This document shows positions 56,025 through 64,000 of a DNA stretch of 64,000 bases, in pieces. Below the pieces are notes generated by a model. It was not told the DNA's origin. It saw nothing but the letters and a program-made list of their open reading frames with translations, and did no database searches. The position numbers and the translations under genes were made by a program. Source of the DNA: Pseudarthrobacter defluvii (GTDB lineage Bacteria > Actinomycetota > Actinomycetes > Actinomycetales > Micrococcaceae); NCBI RefSeq assembly GCF_030816725.1, contig NZ_JAUSYG010000001.1, forward strand, positions 682,001-746,000. The letters run 5' to 3'. Position 1 is the stretch's first letter, and every line of letters starts with the position of its first letter.

Positions 56025-56417
56025 TCAGCGGACGCCTGAGTCGAATGCCACTTTTACCTCTGTGAAGGATCCTTCTTTGATGACAACATCCTGAGGCGGG
56101 GCGGACGGCATCGGAGCTCCGGAAAGGTTAGCGGCCCGGAGTTCGTATGTCCCCGCCCGAAGCTCGAGGCGGAACTCTCCCTGGGCGTTGCTTGTAGCTT
56201 CACCGACCGTTGTTCCTAAGTGATCCTTGACCGTGATGTGGGCCGGCAGGGGAACGTCCGGGCAGGGAGAGGAATTCATGGCTTCCGGGCAGCCGGCATC
56301 GACAGTGACATGTCCGCTGATCCCAGACTTCGCAGGAGGCGTCGCGCAGGAAACGGCTGTTCCTGCCAGGCACCCCGCGATGACCACAGACCCATAGAAG
56401 CGGAGCAGAACACGCAT
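56025..56417 (-). CDS. Lipoprotein with carboxypeptidase-regulatory-like fold
   Basis: 130 residues. Signal peptide with lipobox AVSC, then a single beta-sandwich domain: ISGHVTVDAGCPEAM, AHITVKDHLGTTVGEATSNA, GEFRLELRAGTYELRAANLSG. This pattern is the carboxypeptidase regulatory-like domain, used in surface binding. Two internal Cys pairs could bridge outside the cell. Confidence 0.75.
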   Translation of the reverse strand: MRVLLRFYGSVVIAGCLAGTAVSCATPPAKSGISGHVTVDAGCPEAMNSSPCPDVPLPAHITVKDHLGTTVGEATSNAQGEFRLELRAGTYELRAANLSGAPMPSAPPQDVVIKEGSFTEVKVAFDSGVR

Positions 56418-56501
56418 GTTGCATCAACGCTCGTTCCCGCGCACAAGTTCCTCCATCTGTCCCGCCACGCTGAATCCAGTTAGCCATAGCTTGCTCTGAC
56501 C

Positions 56502-56519
56502 CAGTAACGGGCCAGTAAC
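56502..56519 (+). promoter_or_regulatory. SARP-type direct repeat, site 2
   Basis: CAGTAACGGGCCAGTAAC: two identical heptamers CAGTAAC with a 4-bp spacer (period 11), about 58 bp before the start of the small membrane protein at 56577. A weak -10-like TTTAAT follows at 56531-56536. Confidence 0.6.
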
Positions 56520-56576
56520 GCCGGCACATCTTTAATGGTCTGCGACGCCGTTCTTCATTTTGGAAAGGGGCAGGGC

Positions 56577-56819
56577 ATGAAAAGGAAGTTGAGGACAATC
56601 TTCTGGTGGGAGGCGGCCGGGGCGGCAGCCAGCGCAGTTCTCTTCATCATCACGCTTTTCAACCGCGAATGGATTGAGATCGTTTTTGGAGTGGAACCGG
56701 ATGGGGGCAACGGAACCATGGAATGGGCCGTCGTCATCGTCCTGGCTGCGCTCACGTTGCTGTCGCTGACGCTGGTTGGCCGTGAATGGCGGCGGTCCGT
56801 CATTCGGGAGGCGACTTAG
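56577..56819 (+). CDS. Small two-helix membrane protein
   Basis: 80 residues from ATG 56577 (AAAGGGGCAGGGC upstream). Two helices (WWEAAGAAASAVLFIITLF and AVVIVLAALTLLSLTLVG) flank a short acidic loop with VFGVEPDGGNGTME. Downstream of the CAGTAAC direct repeats, so a candidate SARP target. Confidence 0.65.
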   Translation: MKRKLRTIFWWEAAGAAASAVLFIITLFNREWIEIVFGVEPDGGNGTMEWAVVIVLAALTLLSLTLVGREWRRSVIREAT

Positions 56820-56885
56820 TCCTGCGTCCAGCTGCACACCCGTCGCCCCTAATCAGTTCTCTATTAGTAGTAGAAAGGAGCCAAG

Positions 56886-57158
56886 ATGAGCGAGACAGCG
56901 GATTCCCCCGCTCCACAAGGCTCAGAGCAGTCCAGGCGCGTCGAGCTTTCCGGCCCAACCTTCCAGCCTGACGAGAACGCTCCCCGGGAGGAACAGCCCC
57001 TGCCCGACCTGGACCAGCGGCAGGCGGCGATCCGCACGGAACGACGCGCGGCAGGCCCCGAGTCAATTAACCAGGACCAACAGGAAGCGCTCGAAAACGA
57101 GCCGCTGCGCAACGACAACGTGCCTGAAACGGATCCGGCAGAGAGTTCCCAGGAGTAG
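56886..57158 (+). CDS. Small acidic disordered protein
   Basis: 90 residues, very rich in Glu, Gln, Asp, Pro; no hydrophobic core, no signal. Good ribosome site AAAGGAGCC. It stops 2 nt before the next gene, the beta-propeller-like protein, so the two are made together. Family unknown; could be a partner or tag for that protein. Confidence 0.65.
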   Translation: MSETADSPAPQGSEQSRRVELSGPTFQPDENAPREEQPLPDLDQRQAAIRTERRAAGPESINQDQQEALENEPLRNDNVPETDPAESSQE

Positions 57159-57160
57159 CC

Positions 57161-58390
57161 ATGTCTCCCGTCTCAATCGTGTCCAACATCTCACTGGCCG
57201 ACGGGCCCACAAACAACAACACCTCAACCGTCGGAGAACCGACAGCGGCGGTGGCCGGCAACCACATGTTCGTCACCGGGAACTGGTACGCAAGCCAAAG
57301 TACCGACGGCGGCACCAACTGGAAGCACGTGGATCCCTTCACCGCACTGCCCGCGGCCGCAGGGGGTTTCTGCTGTGACCAGGTGGTACTGTACGACGCC
57401 CGGCGCAGACTCTGGATCTGGATCCTTCAGTACACCCGCCGCAATGGAGCGAACGTTTTCCGGCTGGCCGCCGTCCACGACGGCGATTTCGGCAACCCGG
57501 GCGCCTGGTACTGGTGGGACATTGCCCCGACAACGGTGGACGGCTCGTGGACACAGCTGTGGTTTGACTACCCCGACGCCGCAATGACCGCAGACAACCT
57601 GCTCGTCACGTTTAACGTCTTCAACAATGTCGGCGCCGGGCAATGGCAGCGGGCCGTCGTCATGCGCTTTCCATTGGCCACCATCGACAATCGTGGCACG
57701 CTGATTTTCAACTCCTGGTCGACCACCCAGAACGGTTCCATCCGGCTCACGCAGGGTGCGGCCGGAACCATGTACTTCGCCAGCCACAATTCAACGCAGC
57801 AGGTCCGCCTGTTTTCGTGGGCAGACGGGCAGAATGCCGTCAATTGGTGGGACATCAATGTCGCCGCATCCAGCGACGCGATTTCGTCCAATGCGCCCAA
57901 TAATGTGAACTGGCTGGCCCGGACCGACCGGCGGATCACCGGCGCCTGTATAGGCAACGGCACCATCAGCCTCATGTGGACCTCCGGCAGCGGATCGAAC
58001 CGTCCCCACCCGTACTGCAGGGTGGTGCAAATCGCAGAAGCCTCCAAGCAGGTCACGGCCCAGCCTGACATCTGGAGTTCCACCCGGTCCTGGGCATATC
58101 CGGCGGCGTGCACCAACAGTGCCGGAGTGCTGGGGTTCACGGCGTTCTACGGCGGGGAAGACCGCAACCCCGGACACATCGTCGGCGTCCGTGACGCCAA
58201 CGGAACCTGGAGCACCGCTTACAGCAAGCTGGGAAGCCACTCACCCAATGAGCCCAAATGGGGCGACTACCTGTCCTGCCGCCGGCACGCCCCCGCCGCC
58301 GAGACGTGGGTCGCCTCCGGATACACCCTCGAAGGCGGCGCGACCCGCACCGACATCCTTCCCCGCATAGTCCGGTTTTCAAGAGTGTGA
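57161..58390 (+). CDS. Beta-propeller-like protein (sialidase/BNR type)
   Basis: 409 residues without export signal. Rich in Trp, Asn, Ser and short strands; Asp-box-like SQSTDGGTNWKHV near residue 50 and repeated blade-like segments (LVTFNVFNNVGAGQWQRAVV, IRLTQGAAGTMYFASHNSTQ). Looks like a six- or seven-bladed propeller; no sialidase active-site set could be identified. Starts 3 nt after the small acidic protein gene. Confidence 0.6.
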   Translation: MSPVSIVSNISLADGPTNNNTSTVGEPTAAVAGNHMFVTGNWYASQSTDGGTNWKHVDPFTALPAAAGGFCCDQVVLYDARRRLWIWILQYTRRNGANVFRLAAVHDGDFGNPGAWYWWDIAPTTVDGSWTQLWFDYPDAAMTADNLLVTFNVFNNVGAGQWQRAVVMRFPLATIDNRGTLIFNSWSTTQNGSIRLTQGAAGTMYFASHNSTQQVRLFSWADGQNAVNWWDINVAASSDAISSNAPNNVNWLARTDRRITGACIGNGTISLMWTSGSGSNRPHPYCRVVQIAEASKQVTAQPDIWSSTRSWAYPAACTNSAGVLGFTAFYGGEDRNPGHIVGVRDANGTWSTAYSKLGSHSPNEPKWGDYLSCRRHAPAAETWVASGYTLEGGATRTDILPRIVRFSRV

Positions 58391-58457
58391 CCGGCCGTGC
58401 CGGACAACAGCGTCGTCGCAGTAGCTCAAAGGTACGAGAGGGAAGGAAGGGGACACA

Positions 58458-58703
58458 GTGAGTGGACATCGGAGTGAATGGACGCCCCAGCAAGTGCAGG
58501 AAAACCTCGGCGAGGCCAACGAAAACCTGCCTGAAGCACGGACCACCGACAGGTTTCCGGTAGCAGGCACGGCGAGTGGAATGGACTTGCGGGAAGGCGA
58601 GAGTCCGTACGAGGAGGAGGCTGCCGGAGCCACGGGGCAAGGCAACGACCTCCGGATGCCACCGGACCCGCCCCGGCCCACCACCGGTCAGGGGAGCCGG
58701 TAA
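58458..58703 (+). CDS. Small acidic disordered protein 2
   Basis: 81 residues from GTG 58458 (GGAAGGGG upstream), acidic and Pro-rich, no hydrophobic core. The TAA overlaps the ATG of the DUF1036-like gene (TAATG). It repeats the arrangement seen at 56886: a short acidic gene immediately ahead of a larger soluble one. Confidence 0.65.
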   Translation: MSGHRSEWTPQQVQENLGEANENLPEARTTDRFPVAGTASGMDLREGESPYEEEAAGATGQGNDLRMPPDPPRPTTGQGSR

Positions 58704-59050
58704 TGGGCCTCTACTTCAACAACGGCACCGGGGACACGCTCTTCGTGGCCTACGCATACCACTCTCCCGGGTGCGAGGGCGGCACGGACTGGTCAAAGAA
58801 GGGCTGGTACCGCATCACGCCCGGTGGAACCGCAAAGGTCCTCAGCGGGTGGGCGGGGCCCGGGAAATACTTCGTCTTCGCCGAGAACGAGCTCCGCACC
58901 AGGGCCTGGTCCGGCCCGTTCTTCACACAGTTACCCTCAAGGGCGTTCGACTGGTGCTGGCAAACCGGAAGTACGGACAGCCGCACCCTTGGTCTCGCAA
59001 AATTCGAGGTGGGGTGGGGAATCCTGGATCACACCGTGCGCTTGACCTGA
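58703..59050 (+). CDS. DUF1036-like protein
   Basis: 115 residues. DUF1036-type core: LFVAYAYHSPGC, then WSKKGWYRITPGGTAKVLSG and KYFVFAENELRTRAW. These proteins have Trp/Cys-rich small beta folds and unknown roles. No signal peptide. The 3' end overlaps the convergent M28 peptidase gene by 22 nt. Confidence 0.68.
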   Translation: MGLYFNNGTGDTLFVAYAYHSPGCEGGTDWSKKGWYRITPGGTAKVLSGWAGPGKYFVFAENELRTRAWSGPFFTQLPSRAFDWCWQTGSTDSRTLGLAKFEVGWGILDHTVRLT

Positions 59051-60012
59051 CCACCACCGTCCGGGCCGGACCCGTCCAGTTGGTGTCCGAGTGCGGTTGC
59101 CACCGCCAGGGCGTTCATCCTGAGGATGCTGACCGCCACGGACAGGTCCAGCCCCGCGGGGGTGTCCCTGGGCGTATGCTCATCGGTGTTCAGCTGGTCC
59201 TCGCCTTCGATGGTCAGCACGGCAGGTAGCCCGGCGTCGATGAAGGACACGTGGTCCGAGGCGAACGGCTGCAGTGACGTGAAGACCTCCAGGTCGGTCA
59301 TTTCGTGGGCGGCCTGTGCCAGTGCGTCAATCACGTGCTGGGAAACGGCCGCCCCTTCAAGCAGGACTGACGGCGCTGCGGTGTTGAGGCGCCCGATCAT
59401 GTCCATGTTCACGGCCATGCTGATCCTCGTGCGCTCGGCCTCTGGGAGCCCGGCCACGTGGATGCGGCTGCCGTGCAGGCCCTGTTCCTCACCGCCAAAC
59501 GCGACCAGGCGCAGGTCATGCTTTGTGGTGGTGGCCGCCAGCACCCGGGCGATTTCCAGGACGCCTGCGGCGCCGGAGGCGTTGTCATCCGCTCCCGGTG
59601 CCGGTGCGTTGACACCGCCGGCCTCGTTGATGGAGTCCAGATGGGCCATGACGTACACCAGCTGCCGTTCGTTCCCGGGTGCTGAGCCGGGTTTGTCGGC
59701 GATGACGTTGAGGGTGTGCCGGCCGCCGAAGGAGACCGGCTCTTCCCGGGTGGCATACCCCAAGGCCGCGAGCCGTTCCCCAGCCTTGCTGGCCGCGTCG
59801 CGGTAGGGCTGCGAGAACGAATGCCGGGTGGGGTGCGCGGTGAGTTCCTCGAGGACCTCCCGGTAGGTGTCGGCAGACACGTCGTCGGCTGGTGTGGCTG
59901 CGGCCGTGACGGCACCCTGGCGCCGGGTCTGCTCCTCCCGGGGCAGCAGGACAGGGCGGGGCCGCCCGCCCGGTGTGCGCCGGCATCCTGAACCCGGCAC
60001 CTGTCCATTCAT
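59029..60012 (-). CDS. M28-family zinc aminopeptidase
   Basis: 327 residues. M28 ligands in order: VMAHLDS (His, Asp), GADDNASGAAG (bridging Asp), FGGEEQGLHGS (catalytic Glu pair), VNMDMIG (Asp) and NTDEHTPRDT (His). The N-terminal ~40 residues are basic and Pro-rich but show no hydrophobic signal segment, unlike most secreted relatives. Lies 9 nt behind the M36 peptidase gene; probably co-transcribed. Confidence 0.85.
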   Translation of the reverse strand: MNGQVPGSGCRRTPGGRPRPVLLPREEQTRRQGAVTAAATPADDVSADTYREVLEELTAHPTRHSFSQPYRDAASKAGERLAALGYATREEPVSFGGRHTLNVIADKPGSAPGNERQLVYVMAHLDSINEAGGVNAPAPGADDNASGAAGVLEIARVLAATTTKHDLRLVAFGGEEQGLHGSRIHVAGLPEAERTRISMAVNMDMIGRLNTAAPSVLLEGAAVSQHVIDALAQAAHEMTDLEVFTSLQPFASDHVSFIDAGLPAVLTIEGEDQLNTDEHTPRDTPAGLDLSVAVSILRMNALAVATALGHQLDGSGPDGGGQVKRTV

Positions 60013-60021
60013 GGCTTTTAC

Positions 60022-62115
60022 CTAGCTCTCGGGTGGGTCGAAGCTTTCCGTAACTCCGGTCAGATCGGTGGAATTTTGGGCGGGGGCAACCGCCCCCACG
60101 CCCATGCCGCGCTTGGCGAAGCCCGCCCAGATGTCCGGCAGATCGTCCGGGTTGAGGGCGGCTGCCGCGGAAATGATCCCGTCGCGGGCCTGCAGGAAGG
60201 TGGGCCGCGACGGCGTCAGCTTGAGCCCGCCAACAACGTCCAGCAGGACCAGCCGCTCGGCTTCTCCATGGCCGTGCTTGGCCACCAGGTTGACGAAGAC
60301 TTCCCAGAGCGCTGCGCACCAGATTTCCCCGGCGTTGTGGACGGCGCTGTTGGGCCCGCCGGCGTTGGGGCTGATGGGCGGTCCCACGGGAAGCAGCTGC
60401 CCGGCACTTATGTGGCGGAACGTCAGCGGGTTCTTGGCCGTGTCCGCGCTGTAGGGATAGCGGCGGATCGAGTAGTAGTAATTGTCGTTGAACGTGGGTG
60501 TGAGGTCGGTCCAGCCACCCACCGGAAAGGCGCCGTCGGTGAAGTCATCCGCCGGCTGCGACGTCATGCTGATGGCAAAGAAGTCGCCCCAGCCCTCGCC
60601 CATGGCCCGGCCCTGCTGGTTGGTCAGACCGGTGGAGTTTCCCACCAGCCGGTTGGTGATGTAGTGGCCCATCTCGTGAAACGTGATAAGGGCTTCGTGG
60701 TTGCTGGTGCGGGTGGGTTTGTCCGGCTGCGGTCCCAGGAACTCGTACATCTGCATCCGGGGGCTGGCCCCGTCCGCCGGGGTGGACATGTTGGCGTTGT
60801 CGGTGCCGCTGAAGTCATTGCCTTCGGCGAGGACCGGATCCCCGCCAGTGCCGCCGCGGCCGAAGTTGTCCGTCTGCGCGTTTCCGGCTCCCTCGTCGAA
60901 TCCGGCCTCATACCACCGGTCGTGGAGCCAGTTCACGTGGAAGAACATGCCTACCAGGCTGTTCTGGAGGTTCGTGGCGTCGCTGGCGTTCTTCCCGTGG
61001 TCGTAGGTGTAGTCGAACGTTTCGGGTGCGGTGATCTTTCCCAGCACGTCGCCGGCGCCCAACCCGGTGGGTCCCTGCAGGTCCGCATAGGCCACACAGT
61101 TGTTGCCCCGGGTGGTGGTCGCCCCCGGCGGAAGCCACGGGTCATGGCCCGGCAGGCTCTCCAGCGTGACCAGGCGTTCCTGGACCGGGTCCGCCTGGAA
61201 GCCGTCGGGTGTCCCTGTGGGGTGGGGGGAGCCGGGGGCGGGGCCGTCATGCGGCCTGAACAGGGTGTCTCCGGTGTTGTGCACCCGGTAGGTGAAGGGG
61301 GCGCTCTCGCTGGTGAGGTTCTTTCGGAAGAGGACAAACGGGGTTTCCACCGCGTCGATCACGTAGCCGAAGGCGGGGAATCCGGCGATCCACAGTTCGA
61401 TGTAGTGGCCTGCAGCGAACTGCTGATTGCCCACCGGAAACATGACGTCCTTGACGCGCACCTGCCTTTCGAACCTGGGCCGCGGATCGTTGTCTCCGGA
61501 CTTGAATTCGTACAGCCGGTAGGGTCCGTCGTCGGGCTGTGTTTCCGCTGGCCCGAAGTCGGCGGCCTGGTACACCAGCCGGGTAAGGTCGAACGCGGCC
61601 CTGGCGATACTATCCTCCGGAGTCCGCGCCTGCGCCGCGCGGGACTCGCGGGACTCGCGGGCGGCGGCGCCCGCGCCGGGGAAAAACTGGCCGGCGAGGG
61701 AGATAACCTGATTGCCGTCGTCGAGCGCCACTGTCATGTCCGAATCGAAGACTTCCACGCCGTCCACGCTTTGGTAAAGCTGCGCCGTCTTGAGGCCGGT
61801 GCGGCTGACGGAACGCACCTGCACGGCGGACGCATCGTCTTCTGCCAGGTTCCAAACGGCGCGTCTGTCCTGGATGAACTGGCGCGCTGCGTCGGCCGGG
61901 TCCGGGGGCCCGGGTTCGGACAACCTCCCGTCGGGCCGCCGGCTGATGACGCGGTTGGGCAGCCCCGTGGTCTCGTCCTCCTCGATAATGAGGTCCGGCA
62001 CATCGGCAGATAACTGCTCCCGCCCGGTGGTGGGCATCTCCGCGGCGGGCTGCTCGGCGCTGCGTGCCGCCTGGACGCCGCGGTCGTAAAGGGCGTGGTA
62101 GTCCTCCGGGATCAT
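60022..62115 (-). CDS. M36-family (fungalysin-like) zinc metallopeptidase
   Basis: 697 residues from ATG 62115 with GGAGG upstream. N-terminal propeptide-like half (FTP-type, with LYQSVDGVEVFDSDMTVALD), catalytic half with FHEMGHYIT (HEMGH ~480-484) and GEGWGDFFA third-ligand Glu. Ends in a helical domain with SAVHNAGEIWCAALWEVFV. Starts MIPEDYHALYDRG with no signal peptide, which is odd for a family that is normally secreted and self-activated. Confidence 0.85.
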   Translation of the reverse strand: MIPEDYHALYDRGVQAARSAEQPAAEMPTTGREQLSADVPDLIIEEDETTGLPNRVISRRPDGRLSEPGPPDPADAARQFIQDRRAVWNLAEDDASAVQVRSVSRTGLKTAQLYQSVDGVEVFDSDMTVALDDGNQVISLAGQFFPGAGAAARESRESRAAQARTPEDSIARAAFDLTRLVYQAADFGPAETQPDDGPYRLYEFKSGDNDPRPRFERQVRVKDVMFPVGNQQFAAGHYIELWIAGFPAFGYVIDAVETPFVLFRKNLTSESAPFTYRVHNTGDTLFRPHDGPAPGSPHPTGTPDGFQADPVQERLVTLESLPGHDPWLPPGATTTRGNNCVAYADLQGPTGLGAGDVLGKITAPETFDYTYDHGKNASDATNLQNSLVGMFFHVNWLHDRWYEAGFDEGAGNAQTDNFGRGGTGGDPVLAEGNDFSGTDNANMSTPADGASPRMQMYEFLGPQPDKPTRTSNHEALITFHEMGHYITNRLVGNSTGLTNQQGRAMGEGWGDFFAISMTSQPADDFTDGAFPVGGWTDLTPTFNDNYYYSIRRYPYSADTAKNPLTFRHISAGQLLPVGPPISPNAGGPNSAVHNAGEIWCAALWEVFVNLVAKHGHGEAERLVLLDVVGGLKLTPSRPTFLQARDGIISAAAALNPDDLPDIWAGFAKRGMGVGAVAPAQNSTDLTGVTESFDPPES

Positions 62116-62359
62116 GTGCCACCTCCATCCGGTGGCCGGAAACTTACCGGCCACCCTCCTGTCCTGCCTGTTGAGTGACCCGCACCTGCGCGGGGCGTGG
62201 TGATCGGTACGAGTCTCCCGCATCCGCGTCACATTGGCGTCACCGTAGCACTGCCCGCCCACACCGGCGCGGTCGAGGGTGACGCTTCGGTGACGAGCCG
62301 TTGGGACCATGCCTTGAGCGGGTCAATCCGGCCCGCCCACACTCGCAAAGGGGAGAACG

Positions 62360-62722
62360 ATGGCAAACGAAACAAACGATGAGTACGCCGAGTTCGACGA
62401 GCAAGCAGTCACGGCCACCCTTGAGGCATCAAGGCAACCGTTTGAGGGGCGCAACCTTCAGGAGGTTGACTTCTCCGCAGTGGATGGCGGCGAACTCGAA
62501 CTCCGTGCGTCATGCATTTCAATCACGTCCGGAAACCACAGGGTCTGCCTCAAGCTTCCGCTGGGAATCGGGAATGTCTGCCTCCCCTTGCCGTTCGATC
62601 TTCCAGACGGCACCGCGGTCCGGGCGTGCCTGAGTACCCGCACGAAGTGGGGTATCCCCACGGGCGTCTGCGTCAAGCTTTACGTCGCCGGCGAGCAAAT
62701 CGTCAGCAAGTGCTTCCCCTAA
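62360..62722 (+). CDS. Cysteine-containing hypothetical protein
   Basis: 120 residues from ATG 62360 (AAAGGGGAG upstream). Acidic start, then a beta-rich part with six Cys (SCISI, HRVCLKL, NVCLPL, RACLST, GVCVKL, KCFP) regularly alternating with hydrophobic residues. No signal peptide. Divergent from the M36 peptidase gene, separated by 244 bp; it might be an inhibitor or partner of that peptidase, but this is position only. Confidence 0.65.
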   Translation: MANETNDEYAEFDEQAVTATLEASRQPFEGRNLQEVDFSAVDGGELELRASCISITSGNHRVCLKLPLGIGNVCLPLPFDLPDGTAVRACLSTRTKWGIPTGVCVKLYVAGEQIVSKCFP

Positions 62723-62817
62723 GCCGACGCCACACCCCTTGTGGGTAAGCCATCACCAACGGCCCGGGCGGGACGGGACGCTCCGCCCGGACCTCCATCG
62801 AATCACAGGGAGTAGAA

Positions 62818-63009
62818 GTGGATGACGCAGTCCGGTTTGAGCGCTCTTCCTATTGCGCCAACAGCTGTTGCGTTGAGGTGGCCGTGGTGCGCCGGGCAGG
62901 TTTGGTCCAGGTGCGCAGTTCACAGGTCCCCGATGTGCAGATAACCTTCTCGGCGGAGGAATGGCGGGCCTTTCTCGCCGGGGTCAAGAATGATGAATTC
63001 GATGTCTAG
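62818..63009 (+). CDS. DUF397 protein (orphan)
   Basis: 63 residues from GTG. DUF397 pattern: FERSSYCANSCCVEVAVV, VQVRSSQVPDVQITFSAEEW and AFLAGVKNDEFDV. In actinobacteria DUF397 genes nearly always sit beside an XRE-type HTH regulator as a toxin-antitoxin-like pair; none is present here. The stop overlaps the convergent flavoprotein gene by 4 nt. Confidence 0.85.
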   Translation: MDDAVRFERSSYCANSCCVEVAVVRRAGLVQVRSSQVPDVQITFSAEEWRAFLAGVKNDEFDV

Positions 63010-63947
63010 CTGCCCTGGGTGTCCCAGGTCTTCGCAAAGATATCCTCGTCGAGGTAGGCGGCAGCCGTAACACCGCTTGCAACCGCCGTGGCCACGAAGG
63101 TCATGTTTCCGGCAGCCGTGGCCGCCTTGGCCATGTCACCCACGGCAAGCACACGGGGCACCGAAGTGCGCTGAAAGTGGTCCACCTGGACGCGGCCATC
63201 GTCCGTCAGGCAGCATCCAAGTGCGTGGGGGAGGGGCGAACCTTGCCGGAAGCGGGTTGAGAGGAAGCCTGCGTTGTAGGTCCGCACAGTGGAATCTCCC
63301 ATCAGCAGCGCCAAACCCCCTGCTGAGGCCCGGATCCCAACAACGTCGCGGTCCTCTATCCGGATGCCGCCCCTGCGGAGTCGCTCCCGCGTCCCGGCGC
63401 AGAAGTCCGGCTTTCCATTGCTGCAAAGCTCTACGTCCCGGCTGATGCGGTCATGCACGTAAGCAGCCATGAAGGCTGCGTGTTCGCTGTTGCCAAGCAC
63501 AACCAGACGCTGATCCTGTGCCTCGAAGCCGTGGCACAGGGGACAATGGAACAGGCAGGTGCCGTACGCGCTGCCGACTCCCGGGATGGGCGGAAGCACG
63601 TCCACCACACCCGTGGCCAGGATCAGGAAATCCGCGCAGATGGTGCCCGCTGCCACAGCGGACACCAGGACCCGCGAATCCTCCACCAGAACGTTCGTGG
63701 CTTCCGTCAGCAACAATGAAACGGTATGGAGTCCCGCAAGCTCCCGGCGGGCCGCGAGGACCAACCCTTCCGGCGTCATCCCCTCGCGCCCCAGCAGCAT
63801 GTGCACACTGGAAGCTGCTGCGTTCCGCCCTTGGTGGCCATCCAGCAAAACGACACGCCTTCGCTGTCTGCCAAGCACCTGTGCGGCGGCCATGCCGGCC
63901 GGGCCACCGCCGATGATAGCCACTTCGAAGTGGGATTGGGACTCCAT
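63006..63947 (-). CDS. Thioredoxin-reductase-like flavoprotein
   Basis: About 313 residues from ATG 63947. FAD site VAIIGGGPAGMAAAQVL, ATGVVDVLPP, redox Cys135-x-x-Cys138 in FHCPLCHGFEAQD, NAD(P)-site region VVLGNSEHAAFM, and a C-terminal AVGDMAKAATAAGNM FAD segment. Reduces a thioredoxin-type or other disulfide partner; no thioredoxin gene adjoins. Weak ribosome site. The gene begins 53 nt from the window edge. Confidence 0.85.
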   Translation of the reverse strand: MESQSHFEVAIIGGGPAGMAAAQVLGRQRRRVVLLDGHQGRNAAASSVHMLLGREGMTPEGLVLAARRELAGLHTVSLLLTEATNVLVEDSRVLVSAVAAGTICADFLILATGVVDVLPPIPGVGSAYGTCLFHCPLCHGFEAQDQRLVVLGNSEHAAFMAAYVHDRISRDVELCSNGKPDFCAGTRERLRRGGIRIEDRDVVGIRASAGGLALLMGDSTVRTYNAGFLSTRFRQGSPLPHALGCCLTDDGRVQVDHFQRTSVPRVLAVGDMAKAATAAGNMTFVATAVASGVTAAAYLDEDIFAKTWDTQGS

Positions 63948-64000
63948 GCCCGAGGCTCTCAACGCAGGGGCTTTCAGCGGACGCGCGCTGGATTTGGGCT

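Noticed and set aside
60076..62013. 645-codon plus-strand frame opposite the M36 peptidase
   Set aside because: The HExxH peptidase is on the minus strand; the plus frame has no recognisable domain.

Overview
The window is 64 kb of GC-rich DNA with actinobacterial gene content: SPW-repeat, DUF2795 and DUF397 proteins, GAF-ANTAR and SARP-type regulators, a CstR/CsoR-family repressor and a Corynebacterium-type ArsR. The gene complement looks like a soil Micrococcaceae (Arthrobacter/Pseudarthrobacter type). That placement is inference; no rRNA or tRNA is present to test it. Most of the window is chromosomal-style metabolism and stress genes, with one recent insertion sequence and three visibly broken genes.

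Layout. 1-5.7 kb: tail of an M20 peptidase, a YbdK-type carboxylate-amine ligase whose stop codon was the target of an IS481-family element, then two secreted phosphoesterases, one broken by a 14-bp tandem duplication. 5.9-14.8 kb: SPW protein, Trypco1 protein, a phosphoribosyltransferase-hydrolase fusion, then a co-directional cluster of acetyl-CoA synthetase, E1 alpha, E1 beta, an E2 with two E3-binding domains, an acyl carrier protein and a membrane-anchored hydrolase. 14.8-21.1 kb: an MFS transporter and a reactive-sulfur (Cst-like) regulon: persulfide dioxygenase-rhodanese, thioredoxin, three rhodaneses, a TauE exporter, a CstR-type repressor and a DUF302 protein, with four matching palindromic operators. 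21.2-30.3 kb: GAF-ANTAR and GAF proteins, a dehalogenase-like pair, CDP-alcohol phosphotransferase, YceI, a GAF histidine kinase, a frameshifted hydrolase, a FetB-like permease and DUF2795.

30.4-37.7 kb: a KdpD/KdpE-like two-component system next to a KimA-like APC transporter rather than kdpFABC, a hypothetical gene and an MFS transporter. 37.7-43.7 kb: arsenic island (arsO, arsC, acr3, arsR, arsA, ArsN-like acetyltransferase) with two TATCGAT-containing operators. 43.7-52.9 kb: methionine aminopeptidase, multicopper oxidase with a SHOCT partner, SDR, two aldo/keto reductases, a STAS-like protein with a hairpin-rich leader, an ArsR-ANTAR fusion regulator, and a zinc alcohol dehydrogenase split by an in-frame TGA.

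53-63 kb is the most accessory stretch: a four-repeat acidic protein, an aquaglyceroporin, a SARP-like regulator with 11-bp-period direct repeats nearby, several small acidic orphan proteins, a beta-propeller-like protein, a DUF1036-like protein, M28 and M36 metallopeptidases without visible signal peptides, an orphan DUF397 protein and a thioredoxin-reductase-like flavoprotein.

The strongest leads are the ArsR-ANTAR fusion and the structured leader next to it, the SARP-like gene with matching heptamer repeats, the E2/ACP cluster, the dispersed 32-bp repeat that also sits inside the E2 gene, and the Kdp-like sensor lacking its Walker A lysine.
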